From: Bradyrhizobium sp. G127
Lineage (GTDB): Bacteria > Pseudomonadota > Alphaproteobacteria > Rhizobiales > Xanthobacteraceae
Assembly: GCF_021502575.1 (NCBI RefSeq)
Contig: NZ_JAKFGN010000001.1
Location: forward strand, 558,001 to 622,000
Direction: 5' to 3'
Length of the DNA: 64,000 bases
Positions 42,676 to 52,178 of the stretch are shown one piece after another (the stretch's first letter is position 1; each line of letters opens with the position of its first letter). Under the pieces are notes generated by a model. The model saw only the letters and a program-made list of their open reading frames with translations, ran no database searches and had not been told where the DNA came from. The position numbers were made by a program, and so were the translations under genes.

Positions 42676-45045
42676 TCAGATCGAGGGTTGGAAAAGATCA
42701 GCCGGGTCATCCCGTCCGTCGATGGCGTCGCGTTCGGCTGGCGTGAGCAATTCGTTGCGTTGCCACCCGGCAAGCGCGGTCGATGCATCGATCAGGTGAG
42801 CCCAGGAGCAGCGATTGGCGAACAGCATGCCGGCGACGTCGAGCGTGCCGCCGCGGCTAATGTAGCCGCGTGCGGCCGTTCGTGTCGGGCCGCCGTCCAG
42901 CCGGCGCAACAGGCCGAGCATCGGCTCGGGCCGCGTATGAGTGACGATCAAGCGGGGAAGTAGCGGGGGAAACAACGCGGCAAGATCTTTGTCGCTCGCA
43001 GTGAAGGCGGCCTCAATCGAATCGCGCGGCGCACGGAAGCGACCCGGCTCCGCCATTGCCGTCACAAGGGCTTTGAGGCCGCGCGCCGAGAGGCGTCGCG
43101 ACGCCTTAAGCGCCTCCTCAAGCTGGTAGGCCCCGATCGCCACTAGTTGCAGGTCGGCTTTGTCGGGATTGCCGTCGATATGGGCCGCGCCTTCAGTGAC
43201 GAAGCGGCTCGCGGCTTCACCATCGAGCCGGTGCGGCATGTCGCGCTTCGACACGATGAGGCAAGCTACCTGGCCACGCCCCTCGTAGACCGAACGGAGC
43301 GTCGCCATGGCGCTGTTGGCATCGACGGGAAACATAACACGGGCGGTGTCCGACATTTCGCCGAGCAATGCCTCACCGATCGTCGGATCCTGGTGCGACT
43401 GCTCGTTCTTGGAGTTCTCCCAAGTATGAGAGGTTACGACGAGGGGGACCGAAATCCAGCCGGGTTCTTGGCCAATCTCACGCTGCCGCCGGGCGAAGAC
43501 GATTTCCTGACGCAGACCTCCAAGCATCTTCATGGCGAAGGCTTCGTAGCTGACAATTAGGTTGATCCCGCCTTTGTTGGCAAGCGCCGCACCCGCCACT
43601 GCTTCCTCGTTCAGCGCGGTGACGATGGCCCCATTGATCGCCTCCGCCACGCCGGGCTCCGACGCGTTGACGCGATGCCGCAAGCGATCGAGGGTCGCGC
43701 CCATGTGGTTGGAGCGCAACTCGTCGGGGTTGCCGACCCGCGGCCGCAAGCCCGGATTGGCGTCGACGACACGCACGAACCAGCGATCGAGCGCGTGCAT
43801 GGCGCAGTCGGGCGGCTCGCCCGCGCGAGTCCATTTGGGCTCGGGAAACCGCGGTAGCGGCGGTCGGCGGATTGCCAGCGGATGCCTGCTTTCGAGGGGT
43901 CGATTTTGCTGGCCGTTGATGGCTAGTGTGCTCACCGCGCGACCGATCTCTTCGGGTGACACAAAGAGCGTGGCGCAAGCCTCGTTGAAGGCGAGTCGCG
44001 CCGCTTCGTCCCGAAACGGATTTCCATCGATCGGAAGATTGTGCGCGGCATTTGTGCCCGCGCCCGGAAAGCCGAACCCCTTGACTGTCTCGGCGATCAC
44101 ATAGGGGATGGGTGCGGGATAGGTGTGGTCGGCATCGGCGGCGAAACGTTCAAGACGCTCCTCGGCCGTGAGGATCGCCCAGGCGAAGGCGGCTGGGTCC
44201 CGTCCGTCTATGGCGAACGGATCGAAGCCATTATGGCGAAGATGGGCTGCGAGCCAATCGGAACCGCCCTGCTGGGCGATCTGCGCGCGCTCCTCGATGC
44301 GGCGTCCGTTGAGGATCATGACGGGGATCGCAAGGCCCGAATCCTCGGCGCGCCACCAACGGGGTGTCCAGTCGGAGCCGCGCTGCTCCTCGAAAGCACC
44401 GTCGCTCAGGAAGGCGATAAGGCTCTCCCCCGGAAGCGGCATGTGGACGTATTGGACTTCCGCGAAGCCAAGATAGCCGCCTTCGGAGATCGCGCCAGCG
44501 GTGTTGGGACCGGCATGGCTCCCGAGCGGGACCGCGGCGCTACCCTCCGCATCGATGGCATAGGAATAGAAATCTGCGGCGAGTTGAGAGAGGCCCTTCT
44601 CGGTCCGGTCGTATCGGCCTTTCTGTGCCGGCGAAACATCGCCGGTCAGCGCATTGACAGCTTCGATCGCGGCGACGCAGTGACCTTGCCCCATTATCCA
44701 GGAGCGGGTCGTTGCGGTGATCGAGTTGGCGGCGAGATAGCCGACGAAGGCCGGAACCATATTGAGTGAGCCGCCAGTATGGCCTTCGGGGGTTGGCTTG
44801 AAGGCGTCCGCCGGCAATGGGGCGCCGGACAGATCGACCCGGCGCGCATAGGTCATATGGACGACGGTCCACATCGCCGCGCAGGTCAGCCGGTCGGCGG
44901 CAGCGAGTAGGTTGTAGAGCGTGTCGGCATCAAGCGGTGTGGATGCCGCTAAGCTGGCAATGCGATCGGCTGTTTCAGCGCTGTGTTGAATCGGTCCGTA
45001 ACCCTTCCGCCATTGCTCGAATGCGGCCGATTTCAATTCGCTCAT
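42676..45045 (-). CDS. Divergent phosphoketolase-like thiamine-diphosphate enzyme
   Basis: 789 aa, the normal length of xylulose-5-P/fructose-6-P phosphoketolases. SHAGPNTAGAISEGGYLGF matches the family's SHxxPETPGSIHEGGELGY block and FLSDGAFEEQRGSDW the diphosphate-binding block, but the usual GDGExETGP residues are changed. The C-terminal GYISRGGTLDVAGMLFANRC domain corresponds to the phosphoketolase end. Canonical members split sugar phosphates to acetyl phosphate. Start ATG 45045 (MSELKS) after AGGA; a longer reading to 45225 has no conserved residues. The active-site changes leave some doubt about substrate. Confidence 0.8.
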   Translation of the reverse strand: MSELKSAAFEQWRKGYGPIQHSAETADRIASLAASTPLDADTLYNLLAAADRLTCAAMWTVVHMTYARRVDLSGAPLPADAFKPTPEGHTGGSLNMVPAFVGYLAANSITATTRSWIMGQGHCVAAIEAVNALTGDVSPAQKGRYDRTEKGLSQLAADFYSYAIDAEGSAAVPLGSHAGPNTAGAISEGGYLGFAEVQYVHMPLPGESLIAFLSDGAFEEQRGSDWTPRWWRAEDSGLAIPVMILNGRRIEERAQIAQQGGSDWLAAHLRHNGFDPFAIDGRDPAAFAWAILTAEERLERFAADADHTYPAPIPYVIAETVKGFGFPGAGTNAAHNLPIDGNPFRDEAARLAFNEACATLFVSPEEIGRAVSTLAINGQQNRPLESRHPLAIRRPPLPRFPEPKWTRAGEPPDCAMHALDRWFVRVVDANPGLRPRVGNPDELRSNHMGATLDRLRHRVNASEPGVAEAINGAIVTALNEEAVAGAALANKGGINLIVSYEAFAMKMLGGLRQEIVFARRQREIGQEPGWISVPLVVTSHTWENSKNEQSHQDPTIGEALLGEMSDTARVMFPVDANSAMATLRSVYEGRGQVACLIVSKRDMPHRLDGEAASRFVTEGAAHIDGNPDKADLQLVAIGAYQLEEALKASRRLSARGLKALVTAMAEPGRFRAPRDSIEAAFTASDKDLAALFPPLLPRLIVTHTRPEPMLGLLRRLDGGPTRTAARGYISRGGTLDVAGMLFANRCSWAHLIDASTALAGWQRNELLTPAERDAIDGRDDPADLFQPSI

Positions 45046-45175
45046 ACTTCCTGCCCACGCTTGTGTGATTGTGTTCCGTGTCCGGGCATTCCGCTTAGGC
45101 GACGTCGCAGTTGACACCACTCGGCCGGGTCGAATGATTGTTGGCAGAATTGCTCCGTAGCTCGTATCGGGTTGT

Positions 45176-45481
45176 CTAGAAGAGGACCCTGAAAACGAGC
45201 AAGGTCGCCAGCCCAGCCAGGACAAGCCAACACGACCAGTAAAGCGCTTTCATCCAGACGACTTCCGGTCGCCCAAGATCGCGTTCGGTCGCGTGCTTGT
45301 CGTACATGCCCCAGCCATGCATCAGAGCTCCTGTGACTAGCACGAATAGAGCTAAATCGGCGATGTAGGGCGACGCCATCGCTCCCAGCCCAAGGCCGAG
45401 AAGGCCGGCGCCAAAGGATGACGCCAGTTCTGCCCGCTTCAAACGAGAATTGGATGCCGCAACGGGGTCGCTCTGCTTCAC
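45176..45481 (-). CDS. Small membrane protein in the PRPP synthetase operon
   Basis: 101 aa from a GTG at 45481 with GGAGAA seven bases upstream. Three hydrophobic segments; ends LVLAGLATLLVFRVLF. The loop WGMYDKHATERDLGRPEV recurs in small proteins beside such metabolic clusters, but I know no function. It lies 28 bp after prs. Confidence 0.65.
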   Translation of the reverse strand: MKQSDPVAASNSRLKRAELASSFGAGLLGLGLGAMASPYIADLALFVLVTGALMHGWGMYDKHATERDLGRPEVVWMKALYWSCWLVLAGLATLLVFRVLF

Positions 45482-45508
45482 TTGCCGTTCTCCGGAGGGG
45501 CTTCGGCA

Positions 45509-46504
45509 TCATCGTCCGGCCGTCCATGGCGGAGGATCGCTGGCCGGAAAGGAGTCCATGCCCGCTCGCTCAACCTCATCCAGCGGTTCCGGTGGCCGAC
45601 GGTGACGGATCAAGTCCTCCTCGGCTTTATCCGCGAACGCGATGGCGGACGCAATCAGCGGCGCGAGGGGAATGGCATTGCTCGGATGCGAAACACTGTC
45701 ACTGGAGACGATCCGCTGTGCGACGGCCTGAAGACGCTCGTAGGCGTCGTCGGCGAGGACACCATGGACTACTGCACAGATCGGCCGTGGCAGCCCCTGA
45801 AGTGGCAATTGCCGGGCCGCCTCGATCATCGTGCGGCCGGAGGAAGCGATGTCATCCACGAGAACCGGTTGCCGCCCACGCCATTCCGAAAGATCAGGGA
45901 GTTCGACGTCGACGCTGCGGTCGCCATGCCTGATCTTGCGCAGAACGGCATAGGGTGCGCCGATGCGTGCTGCAATGGCCGAGACCCACTGGTTGCTTTC
46001 CTCATCTGGCCCGATGATGAAAGGCTTTTCCACTTCTGCCGCGATCCAGTTGGCGAGAAGTGGCGCGGCATGAAGCGTCTCGGTTGGGATCGTGTAGAGC
46101 GCGGAAAGAGCGGGATAGCGATGAAGGTGTGGATCGACAGTCACCAGTCGATCGAAGGTTGAGGACGCAAGACGGGCGAAGGTTTTTGACGTTACTGCCT
46201 CGCCGGTAAGAAAGCGACGATCTTGCCGCATATAGGCGAGATAAGGTGCAATGAGTGTGACCTCGCGCGCGCCGAGCGACCGGGCCGCATCGGCTGCGAA
46301 AACGAGACGCAGGAAGCCGTCGTCCGGCCGCGCCAATGTGCAGACGAGATCGACATGTCGGTCCGCGACATCCGATAGAATCCGCACATAGGTTTCTCCG
46401 TCGGGAAAATGGCGTGTCTCGATCTCGCCAAGCTCCCATCTTCCGGCTTCTGCCAAATGGCGGGCGAAGGTCTCGTTTCCGGGTAGGGGCAGAATCAGGC
46501 GCAT
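45509..46504 (-). CDS. prs: Ribose-phosphate pyrophosphokinase (PRPP synthetase)
   Basis: 331 aa. N-terminal phosphoribosyltransferase-like half with HFPDGETYVRI and the ATP-binding ARPDDGFLRLVFAADAARSL region; C-terminal half with the PRPP loop VLVDDIASSGRTMIEAARQL. Converts ribose-5-phosphate and ATP to PRPP and AMP. Its placement among a phosphorylase, a nuclease and a phosphoketolase-like gene suggests a salvage role rather than the housekeeping copy; the sequence is divergent from the main Prs. Start ATG 46504. Confidence 0.85.
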   Translation of the reverse strand: MRLILPLPGNETFARHLAEAGRWELGEIETRHFPDGETYVRILSDVADRHVDLVCTLARPDDGFLRLVFAADAARSLGAREVTLIAPYLAYMRQDRRFLTGEAVTSKTFARLASSTFDRLVTVDPHLHRYPALSALYTIPTETLHAAPLLANWIAAEVEKPFIIGPDEESNQWVSAIAARIGAPYAVLRKIRHGDRSVDVELPDLSEWRGRQPVLVDDIASSGRTMIEAARQLPLQGLPRPICAVVHGVLADDAYERLQAVAQRIVSSDSVSHPSNAIPLAPLIASAIAFADKAEEDLIRHRRPPEPLDEVERAGMDSFPASDPPPWTAGR

Positions 46505-46535
46505 GACCGTCTGCTCGTTTGATCTGGCGACGCCT

Positions 46536-48635
46536 TCATTTGTGCCGCCTGTAGAAACGCAGAAACTGCGCGTTGATGGCAACGATGACAGTACTGGCCG
46601 ACATGAAGACGGCGGCGACGGCCGGGGTCATGAGGAAACCCGTTCCGAAGGTGATGCCGGCCGCCATCGGGATGGCAATTGCGTTATAACCGGTCGCCCA
46701 GATCAGGTTTTGCACCATCTTGCGGTACGTGGCGCGCGACAGGCCGAGGATTGCGGCCACATCGCGTGGGTCGCTCCTGACCAGGACGACGTCGGCGGAT
46801 TCCACGGCGACATCGGTACCGGCACCGATGGCGATCCCGAGATCGGCTACGACCAGCGCCGGCGCGTCATTCACGCCGTCGCCAACCATGGCGACCTGCA
46901 GGCCGCGGGCCTGCAACTCCTCGATCTTCTCGGACTTCTGGTCCGGCAGCACCTCGGCGAAATACTCAGCTATGCCCAATTCCTCAGACACAGCCTGGGC
47001 CACACCCTTGGCATCTCCAGTAAGCATCACGGAGTTGATGCCGAGCGCCTTCAATTCGGCGATGGCCTCCTTCGATTCCGGCCGGACAATATCGGCAAGC
47101 GCGAACAGTGCGCGCGGCTCTTCAGCGCGGACAAGAACGACGACGGTCTTGCCTTGACTCTCTAATTGCTTGAGCCGCTCGTGGTCGATCGCCTTGCCCT
47201 GCCTGGAGAGATGGCCGGGGCTGACGATACGGATGTCCTGACCATCGACACTGGCAACGATGCCCTCTCCGGTAATGTTGCGAACGTCGCTGGCCTTCGG
47301 GACAGTCAGGCTGCGATTCTTTGCCTCGGCTACGATACCGTGGGCGATCGGATGTTCGGACTGGCTCTCGGCTGCGGCTGCGAACGCGAGTTCCTCGTCC
47401 TCGCTGCCGCCGGTGAGCAGTACAATGTCACTGACTCCAAAACGACCCTCTGTCAGCGTGCCAGTTTTGTCGAAGACGACTGCGTTGAGGTTACGCGCCC
47501 GCTCGAACGCCGCACGGTCGCGGATCAGAAGCCCGTTCCCGGCGGAAAGCGACGTACTGACGGCAACGACGAGCGGAACGGCAAGGCCGAGCGCATGCGG
47601 GCAGGCGACGACCATTACGGTTACCATCCGCTCGAGCGCAAACTGGAGCGACGCACCGAACACCAGCCACCAAACGAAGAACGTGCCGAAGCCAACAGCG
47701 AGAGCGATATAGGTCAGCCAGGCGGCAGCGCGGTTTGCGATATCTTGTGTCCGCGATCTTGTCGCCTGCGCCTTCTTTACGAGGTCGATGACTTGGGCGA
47801 GATAGGTCGCATCGCCGGTGGCCGTCACTTCGATGGTCACGGCATTGGCGCCGTTGATCGCGCCGCCGATGGCGGTGGCGCCAACCGTCTTCGAGACCGG
47901 GCGGGATTCTCCGGTCAGCATCGCCTCGTTGAAGCCGGATGATCCTTCGATAATCGTCCCGTCTACGGGCACCTTGGCGCCAGGGCGGACGAGAACCCGA
48001 TCCCCCGGCTGCAATGCTGAGATGGAAACCTCGCGCGTCGAGCCGTCGGGGTCGATTTTTGTTGCGCTGTCAGGCAGCAAGCGGACCAGTTCCTCGAGTG
48101 CGCGCGATGCACCCATCACGGAGCGCATCTCGACCCAGTGGCCGAGAAGCATGATGGCGACCAAAGTCACGAGCTCCCAATAGAACGGCTCTCCCGGAAA
48201 GCCAAAAGTGGTGGCGGCCGAGAAGAAGTAAGCGGCCGAGATCGCCAGCGCGATCAAGGTCATCATTCCGGGCTGCCCTTTTCGCAGTTCGGACGTAAAG
48301 CCCACGAGGAACGGCCAGCCGCCATAGACATAGGCGATCGTCGAAAGAGCGAATAGGACCAGTCCGTCTCCAGCAAAGGCGAGCTTTTGGGCGACGCCTA
48401 GCCAGTGCTGGATCATTGGAGAAAGAAGCAGGACCGGCGGCGTGAGAATGAGCGTGACCCAGAACCGTTTGCGGAAGTCAGCGACCATTGCGGAGTGGTC
48501 GTGGCCGCCGTGCCCGGCATGCTCGGAATGGCTGGATCCGGCAGCGGCCACAATCTTGGCATCGGTATGGTCGTTTTGCCGGCGGCCGGCTGCATGACCA
48601 ACGTGGTTGTGGGTATGAGGCCGATCGGATGTCAT
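46536..48635 (-). CDS. CopB-type (P1B-3) copper-transporting P-type ATPase
   Basis: 699 aa from ATG 48635. A His-rich N-terminus (HTHNH, HSEHAGHGGHDH) replaces the Cys-type metal-binding domain. Six to eight membrane helices; motifs TGES, CPHALGLAVPLV (the CPH signature of the P1B-3 group, linked to Cu(II)/Ag), phosphorylation site DKTGTLTEG, HP in SEHPIAHGI, and GDGVNDAPAL. Exports copper to the periplasm using ATP. It heads an operon-like run of six minus-strand genes, with prs starting 31 bp after its stop. Confidence 0.95.
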   Translation of the reverse strand: MTSDRPHTHNHVGHAAGRRQNDHTDAKIVAAAGSSHSEHAGHGGHDHSAMVADFRKRFWVTLILTPPVLLLSPMIQHWLGVAQKLAFAGDGLVLFALSTIAYVYGGWPFLVGFTSELRKGQPGMMTLIALAISAAYFFSAATTFGFPGEPFYWELVTLVAIMLLGHWVEMRSVMGASRALEELVRLLPDSATKIDPDGSTREVSISALQPGDRVLVRPGAKVPVDGTIIEGSSGFNEAMLTGESRPVSKTVGATAIGGAINGANAVTIEVTATGDATYLAQVIDLVKKAQATRSRTQDIANRAAAWLTYIALAVGFGTFFVWWLVFGASLQFALERMVTVMVVACPHALGLAVPLVVAVSTSLSAGNGLLIRDRAAFERARNLNAVVFDKTGTLTEGRFGVSDIVLLTGGSEDEELAFAAAAESQSEHPIAHGIVAEAKNRSLTVPKASDVRNITGEGIVASVDGQDIRIVSPGHLSRQGKAIDHERLKQLESQGKTVVVLVRAEEPRALFALADIVRPESKEAIAELKALGINSVMLTGDAKGVAQAVSEELGIAEYFAEVLPDQKSEKIEELQARGLQVAMVGDGVNDAPALVVADLGIAIGAGTDVAVESADVVLVRSDPRDVAAILGLSRATYRKMVQNLIWATGYNAIAIPMAAGITFGTGFLMTPAVAAVFMSASTVIVAINAQFLRFYRRHK

Positions 48636-48772
48636 TCTACGCACCTGCTGTTTGTTACGGCCTTCGGGAGAATATGGCGCCCATGGAATGTTTAACGAAG
48701 CTTGGCCCGCGTGAGACGCGAGCGCTATTTCATGCGGGATCTGTTTGGTCGCTGCTTCCCCAAAGCATGTCT

Positions 48773-48786
48773 TTGATCAAGGTTAA
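48773..48786. promoter_or_regulatory. FNR-like variant box upstream of the CopB-type ATPase operon
   Basis: TTGATCAAGGTTAA: perfect left half, GTTAA right half (8 of 10 positions of TTGAT-N4-ATCAA). It is 138 bp upstream of the ATPase start on the minus strand. The same variant is found at 55614 and 32615. Confidence 0.4.
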
Positions 48787-48990
48787 GTTTGCCGATCGTT
48801 TCATCTCGTAGGCAAGGTCAACACTGACAGCCTCTTTGCTCATTCGCGGGGCCAGGCGATGCCGCACTCGGAGAGAAGGAGGCCGATCAAGTGTAAGGGA
48901 GATCGTTCAGGTCCTGATCATCTGCTGGATGGATCCGCCATGCAATAAGCCGCGACGATGAAAGCAGGTATAGACGTGGAGATAATCTCA

Positions 48991-49190
48991 GTTGCTCGGT
49001 GCGGAGAAGAAGCTGACAAAATAGACCGGCTGGCCTTCATGCAGCGCGATCCCAATCTCTGAGTCGCGCTTAAACCCACCGATGCCCGGGCCGTGGCCGG
49101 CAGGCGGGTCGATGACAATGACCGACGGCTTGGTGTCATCGATGCAATCGTCCGAGCACGCTCCTCGCCGACCGTCGTAATGCAGAGCAT
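48991..49190 (-). pseudogene. Fragment of a second DUF3141 gene
   Basis: Residues read DDCIDDTKPSVIVIDPPAGH then GPGIGGFKRDSEIGIALHEG and QPVYFVSFFSAP, nearly identical to residues 131-186 of the intact DUF3141 protein (VIVDPRAGQGPGIGGFKRDS). A frameshift separates a short ITTVGEE piece upstream. The rest of the gene is gone, so it is a relic, likely of an older PHB-type cluster. Confidence 0.75.
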
Positions 49191-49278
49191 GGCATGTAAT
49201 GCAATCTTTTGAAGCGGCTTCATTTGCCGGCACTTTTGTGAGCCCGTGAGCGTTCCGTGGTTCATCTCTAGGGAAAGC

Positions 49279-50334
49279 TCACCGAAAGCTTGCGTTGATC
49301 TCTTTCAAACTCGCCTTACCCGGGCACAGCTCCTTCTCGCCGAGCGAGTTGAGCGGCGCGTCCACCGTATTAAGATGATCGTGCAGATCCTCGGCCTTGG
49401 GAGCCAGATAAACGAGACCGGTCACGATCTCAGCCTTGTCTTGATGTTTGAGCAGAAAATCCATTGCCAAACGACGGTCATGCACGTCGTAGTCGCCGGC
49501 CAGCTTGCGCAGCTTTAGCCAAGTCCCGTCATGCTGCTGCACCAGTTCGACTGTACCGGGTTCGTAATCGACCGTGATCGGTGTGCGGCCAGTGATGAAA
49601 TCGAGCCGATTGACCGCAATGTTATGTTCACGCACGTAGTCAAAGCTTTTCGTTGATCCCGGATGGTTGTTGAAGGCAATGCAAGGTGAAATCACATCGA
49701 TGACGGCCGCGCCTTCGTGCTCGATCGCAGCCTTGATCAACGAAACGAGCTGGACCTTGTCGCCGGAGAATGACCGTGCGACGAAGCTCGCACCGAGCTG
49801 TAGCGCCATGCCGACGAGGTCTATCGCGTTGTCGGTATTAACGACGCCGCGTTTCGATTTTGAGCCATGGTCGGCAGTCGCGGAGAACTGGCCCTTGGTC
49901 AAACCGTACACCCCGTTATTCTCGACGATGTAGACCATGTTGACGCCGCGTCGCAGTGCATGGGCAAATTGGCCCAAGCCAATCGAGGCGCTGTCACCGT
50001 CCCCCGACACGCCGAGATAGATCAGGTCACGATTGGCCAGGCTGGCGCCAGTCAGGATCGAAGGCATGCGGCCGTGCACGGTATTGAAACCGTGCGAATT
50101 ACCTAAAAAATAGGTTGGTGTCTTGGACGAACAGCCGATACCGGAAATCTTCGCCACGCGGTGCGGCTGGATCGATAATTCGAAACATGCCTCGATAATG
50201 GCCGCTGTGATCGAGTCATGCCCGCAGCCGGCGCAGAGCGTAGTGACCGAGCCTTCGTAATCGCGGTGAGTGTAGCCAAGTGTGTTTTTCGGCAGTTCGG
50301 GGTGATGGAATTTCGGCTTGGCAAGATAAGTCAT
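49279..50334 (-). CDS. korB: 2-oxoacid:ferredoxin oxidoreductase, beta (TPP) subunit
   Basis: 351 aa. CAGCGHDSITAAI (Cys ligands and thiamine-diphosphate region), SGIGCSSKTPTYFLGNSHGF (another conserved Cys and the TPP site) and GVSGDGDSASIGLGQF (Mg/TPP GDGD motif) define KorB/PorB. With KorA it decarboxylates a 2-oxoacid, most often 2-oxoglutarate, to the acyl-CoA and reduces ferredoxin. ATGA overlap with korA. Confidence 0.93.
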   Translation of the reverse strand: MTYLAKPKFHHPELPKNTLGYTHRDYEGSVTTLCAGCGHDSITAAIIEACFELSIQPHRVAKISGIGCSSKTPTYFLGNSHGFNTVHGRMPSILTGASLANRDLIYLGVSGDGDSASIGLGQFAHALRRGVNMVYIVENNGVYGLTKGQFSATADHGSKSKRGVVNTDNAIDLVGMALQLGASFVARSFSGDKVQLVSLIKAAIEHEGAAVIDVISPCIAFNNHPGSTKSFDYVREHNIAVNRLDFITGRTPITVDYEPGTVELVQQHDGTWLKLRKLAGDYDVHDRRLAMDFLLKHQDKAEIVTGLVYLAPKAEDLHDHLNTVDAPLNSLGEKELCPGKASLKEINASFR

Positions 50335-52178
50335 GACATCACCTTTTGCAGCGGAATTGCCGTAAGTGCGTTAAGTCGATCGGCTATACCGTGCGCAATA
50401 AAATGCGCAGTGATAGGCGTTCCGTCATAGTGCAGGATCGGCACCAGCCGGATTGGATCGATTCCGCACTCATTGATGATCAACGAGCGCAGTTGCGCAT
50501 CGCGGTTCTGCTCGACCACGAACACGAAGTCGTGGTCGGCAATGAAACTCGTCACGCTTGAGTGGAACGGGAAGGCACGCACGCGCATCTGGTCGAGGAC
50601 GTTGCCGCCGGCCTCCAGCATCTGGATAGCCTCGTCCATGGCGGGCGAGGTTGAGCCGTAATAGATGACGCCGAATTTGGCTGGCTTCGCCGCGGTCGCC
50701 TGTAGCGGCCGCGGCACCAAATCCTTCGCTGTCTCGAATTTGCGCAGTAGACGCTCCATGTTATCGACGTAAGCGCTGCCTTCTTCGCTATAACGCGCGT
50801 AGCGGTCGCGCGAGGTGCCGCGGGTAAAGAATGAGCCCTTGGTCGGATGGGTGCCGGGATAGGTGCGGTAGGGAATTCCGTCGCCGTCAACATCGAGATA
50901 GCGGCCGAAGTCCTTGCCGGCGTCAAGATCGGCGGCGGTCATCACCTTGCCGCGGTCGTATTTGCGATTTTCGTCCCATGTCAGCGGTCGGCAAAGACGA
51001 TGGTTCATGCCGATATCGAGATCCATCATGATCAGAATGGGTGTCTGTAGGCGATCGGCGAGGTCGAAGGAGAGCGCGCTGAACTCGAACGCCTCGGCCG
51101 GATCCTCAGGGAAGAGCAGCACGTGCTTTGTGTCGCCATGCGAGGCATAGGCTGCGATCAAGACGTCAGATTGCTGGGTGCGGGTGGGCATGCCGGTCGA
51201 GGGTCCGCCACGTTGGACATCAATGATCACGGCCGGGATTTCTGCGAAATAGGCGAGTCCAAGAAATTCCTGCATCAGCGAGATGCCAGGTCCCGAGGTC
51301 GGGGCGAAGGCGCGCGCGCCATTCCATGCCGCACCGATTACTATGCCACTGGAGGCCAGTTCGTCTTCGGTCTGAATGATGGCGTAGCTATTTTTTCCCG
51401 TTTTGGCGTCAACCCGATAGCGCTCACAATAAGACGAAAAGGCGTCAGCAATCGAGGTGGAGGGCGTAATAGGATACCATGCGCAAACCGTGGCGCCGCC
51501 AAAGACAGCGCCAAGAGCAGCCGCCGAATTGCCCTCGATGAGGATACGATCGCCCACAGCATCGGCGCGCTTCACACGTAGGCCGATCGGGCACTTGATA
51601 TTTTGCAGCGTCCAATCACGACCGATATGGAAGGCGCGTATGTTGGGCTCGATTAGCTCATCCTTACCTTTGTATTGCTCGCCGATCAGCTTATCGACTT
51701 CGTTAACATCCATGTCGAGGAGCGCGGCAAGGGCGCCAATATACATAATGTTCTTGAACAACTGGCGTTGGCGCGGGTCGGTGTATTCGCGGTTGCAAAT
51801 CTCACCCAGCGGGACACCCAAAATCCCGATATCGTCGCGGAAATGCGACTTCGGAACTGGTCTGGTCGAATCGTAAAGCAGATATCCGCCAGGCTCGATC
51901 GCCGCCATGTCCTTGTCGAAGGTCTGCGGGTTCATTGCGACCATTAGATCGGTGCCGCCGCGAGCGCCGAGATAGCCCGACTCGGAGATCCGCACCTCAT
52001 ACCAAGTCGGCAAGCCCTGGATGTTTGACGGAAATATGTTGCGTGGGGAGACCGGCACGCCCATACGCAGTACCGCCCGCGCGAACAATTCATTGGCGCT
52101 TGCAGAGCCTGATCCATTGATATTGGAAAATCGCACGACAAAGTCGTTCACGCGGCTGATTGGAATCTTGCTCGGCAT
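50331..52178 (-). CDS. korA: 2-oxoacid:ferredoxin oxidoreductase, fused gamma-alpha subunit
   Basis: 615 aa, with an N-terminal gamma domain (about 1-185; GLPTWYEVRISESGYLGARG) fused to the alpha subunit (about 200-615; GNSAAALGAVFGGATVCAWY, TPSTSIADAF, TSGPGISLMQEFLGLAYFAE, RGGPSTGMPTRTQQSD). This is the aerobic-type KorA form. It shares 31 bp with the flavoprotein gene upstream and overlaps korB by four, so all three are probably made together. Confidence 0.93.
   Translation of the reverse strand: MPSKIPISRVNDFVVRFSNINGSGSASANELFARAVLRMGVPVSPRNIFPSNIQGLPTWYEVRISESGYLGARGGTDLMVAMNPQTFDKDMAAIEPGGYLLYDSTRPVPKSHFRDDIGILGVPLGEICNREYTDPRQRQLFKNIMYIGALAALLDMDVNEVDKLIGEQYKGKDELIEPNIRAFHIGRDWTLQNIKCPIGLRVKRADAVGDRILIEGNSAAALGAVFGGATVCAWYPITPSTSIADAFSSYCERYRVDAKTGKNSYAIIQTEDELASSGIVIGAAWNGARAFAPTSGPGISLMQEFLGLAYFAEIPAVIIDVQRGGPSTGMPTRTQQSDVLIAAYASHGDTKHVLLFPEDPAEAFEFSALSFDLADRLQTPILIMMDLDIGMNHRLCRPLTWDENRKYDRGKVMTAADLDAGKDFGRYLDVDGDGIPYRTYPGTHPTKGSFFTRGTSRDRYARYSEEGSAYVDNMERLLRKFETAKDLVPRPLQATAAKPAKFGVIYYGSTSPAMDEAIQMLEAGGNVLDQMRVRAFPFHSSVTSFIADHDFVFVVEQNRDAQLRSLIINECGIDPIRLVPILHYDGTPITAHFIAHGIADRLNALTAIPLQKVMS

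Larger units (their letters stand above)
48636..49278. other. Gap holding a DUF3141 relic and an FNR-like box
   Basis: About 640 bp between the P-type ATPase start and the korB stop. Minus-strand sequence at 48991-49160 encodes part of a DUF3141 protein (separate entry). An FNR-like variant box lies at 48773-48786. The rest shows no recognisable gene. Confidence 0.5.
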
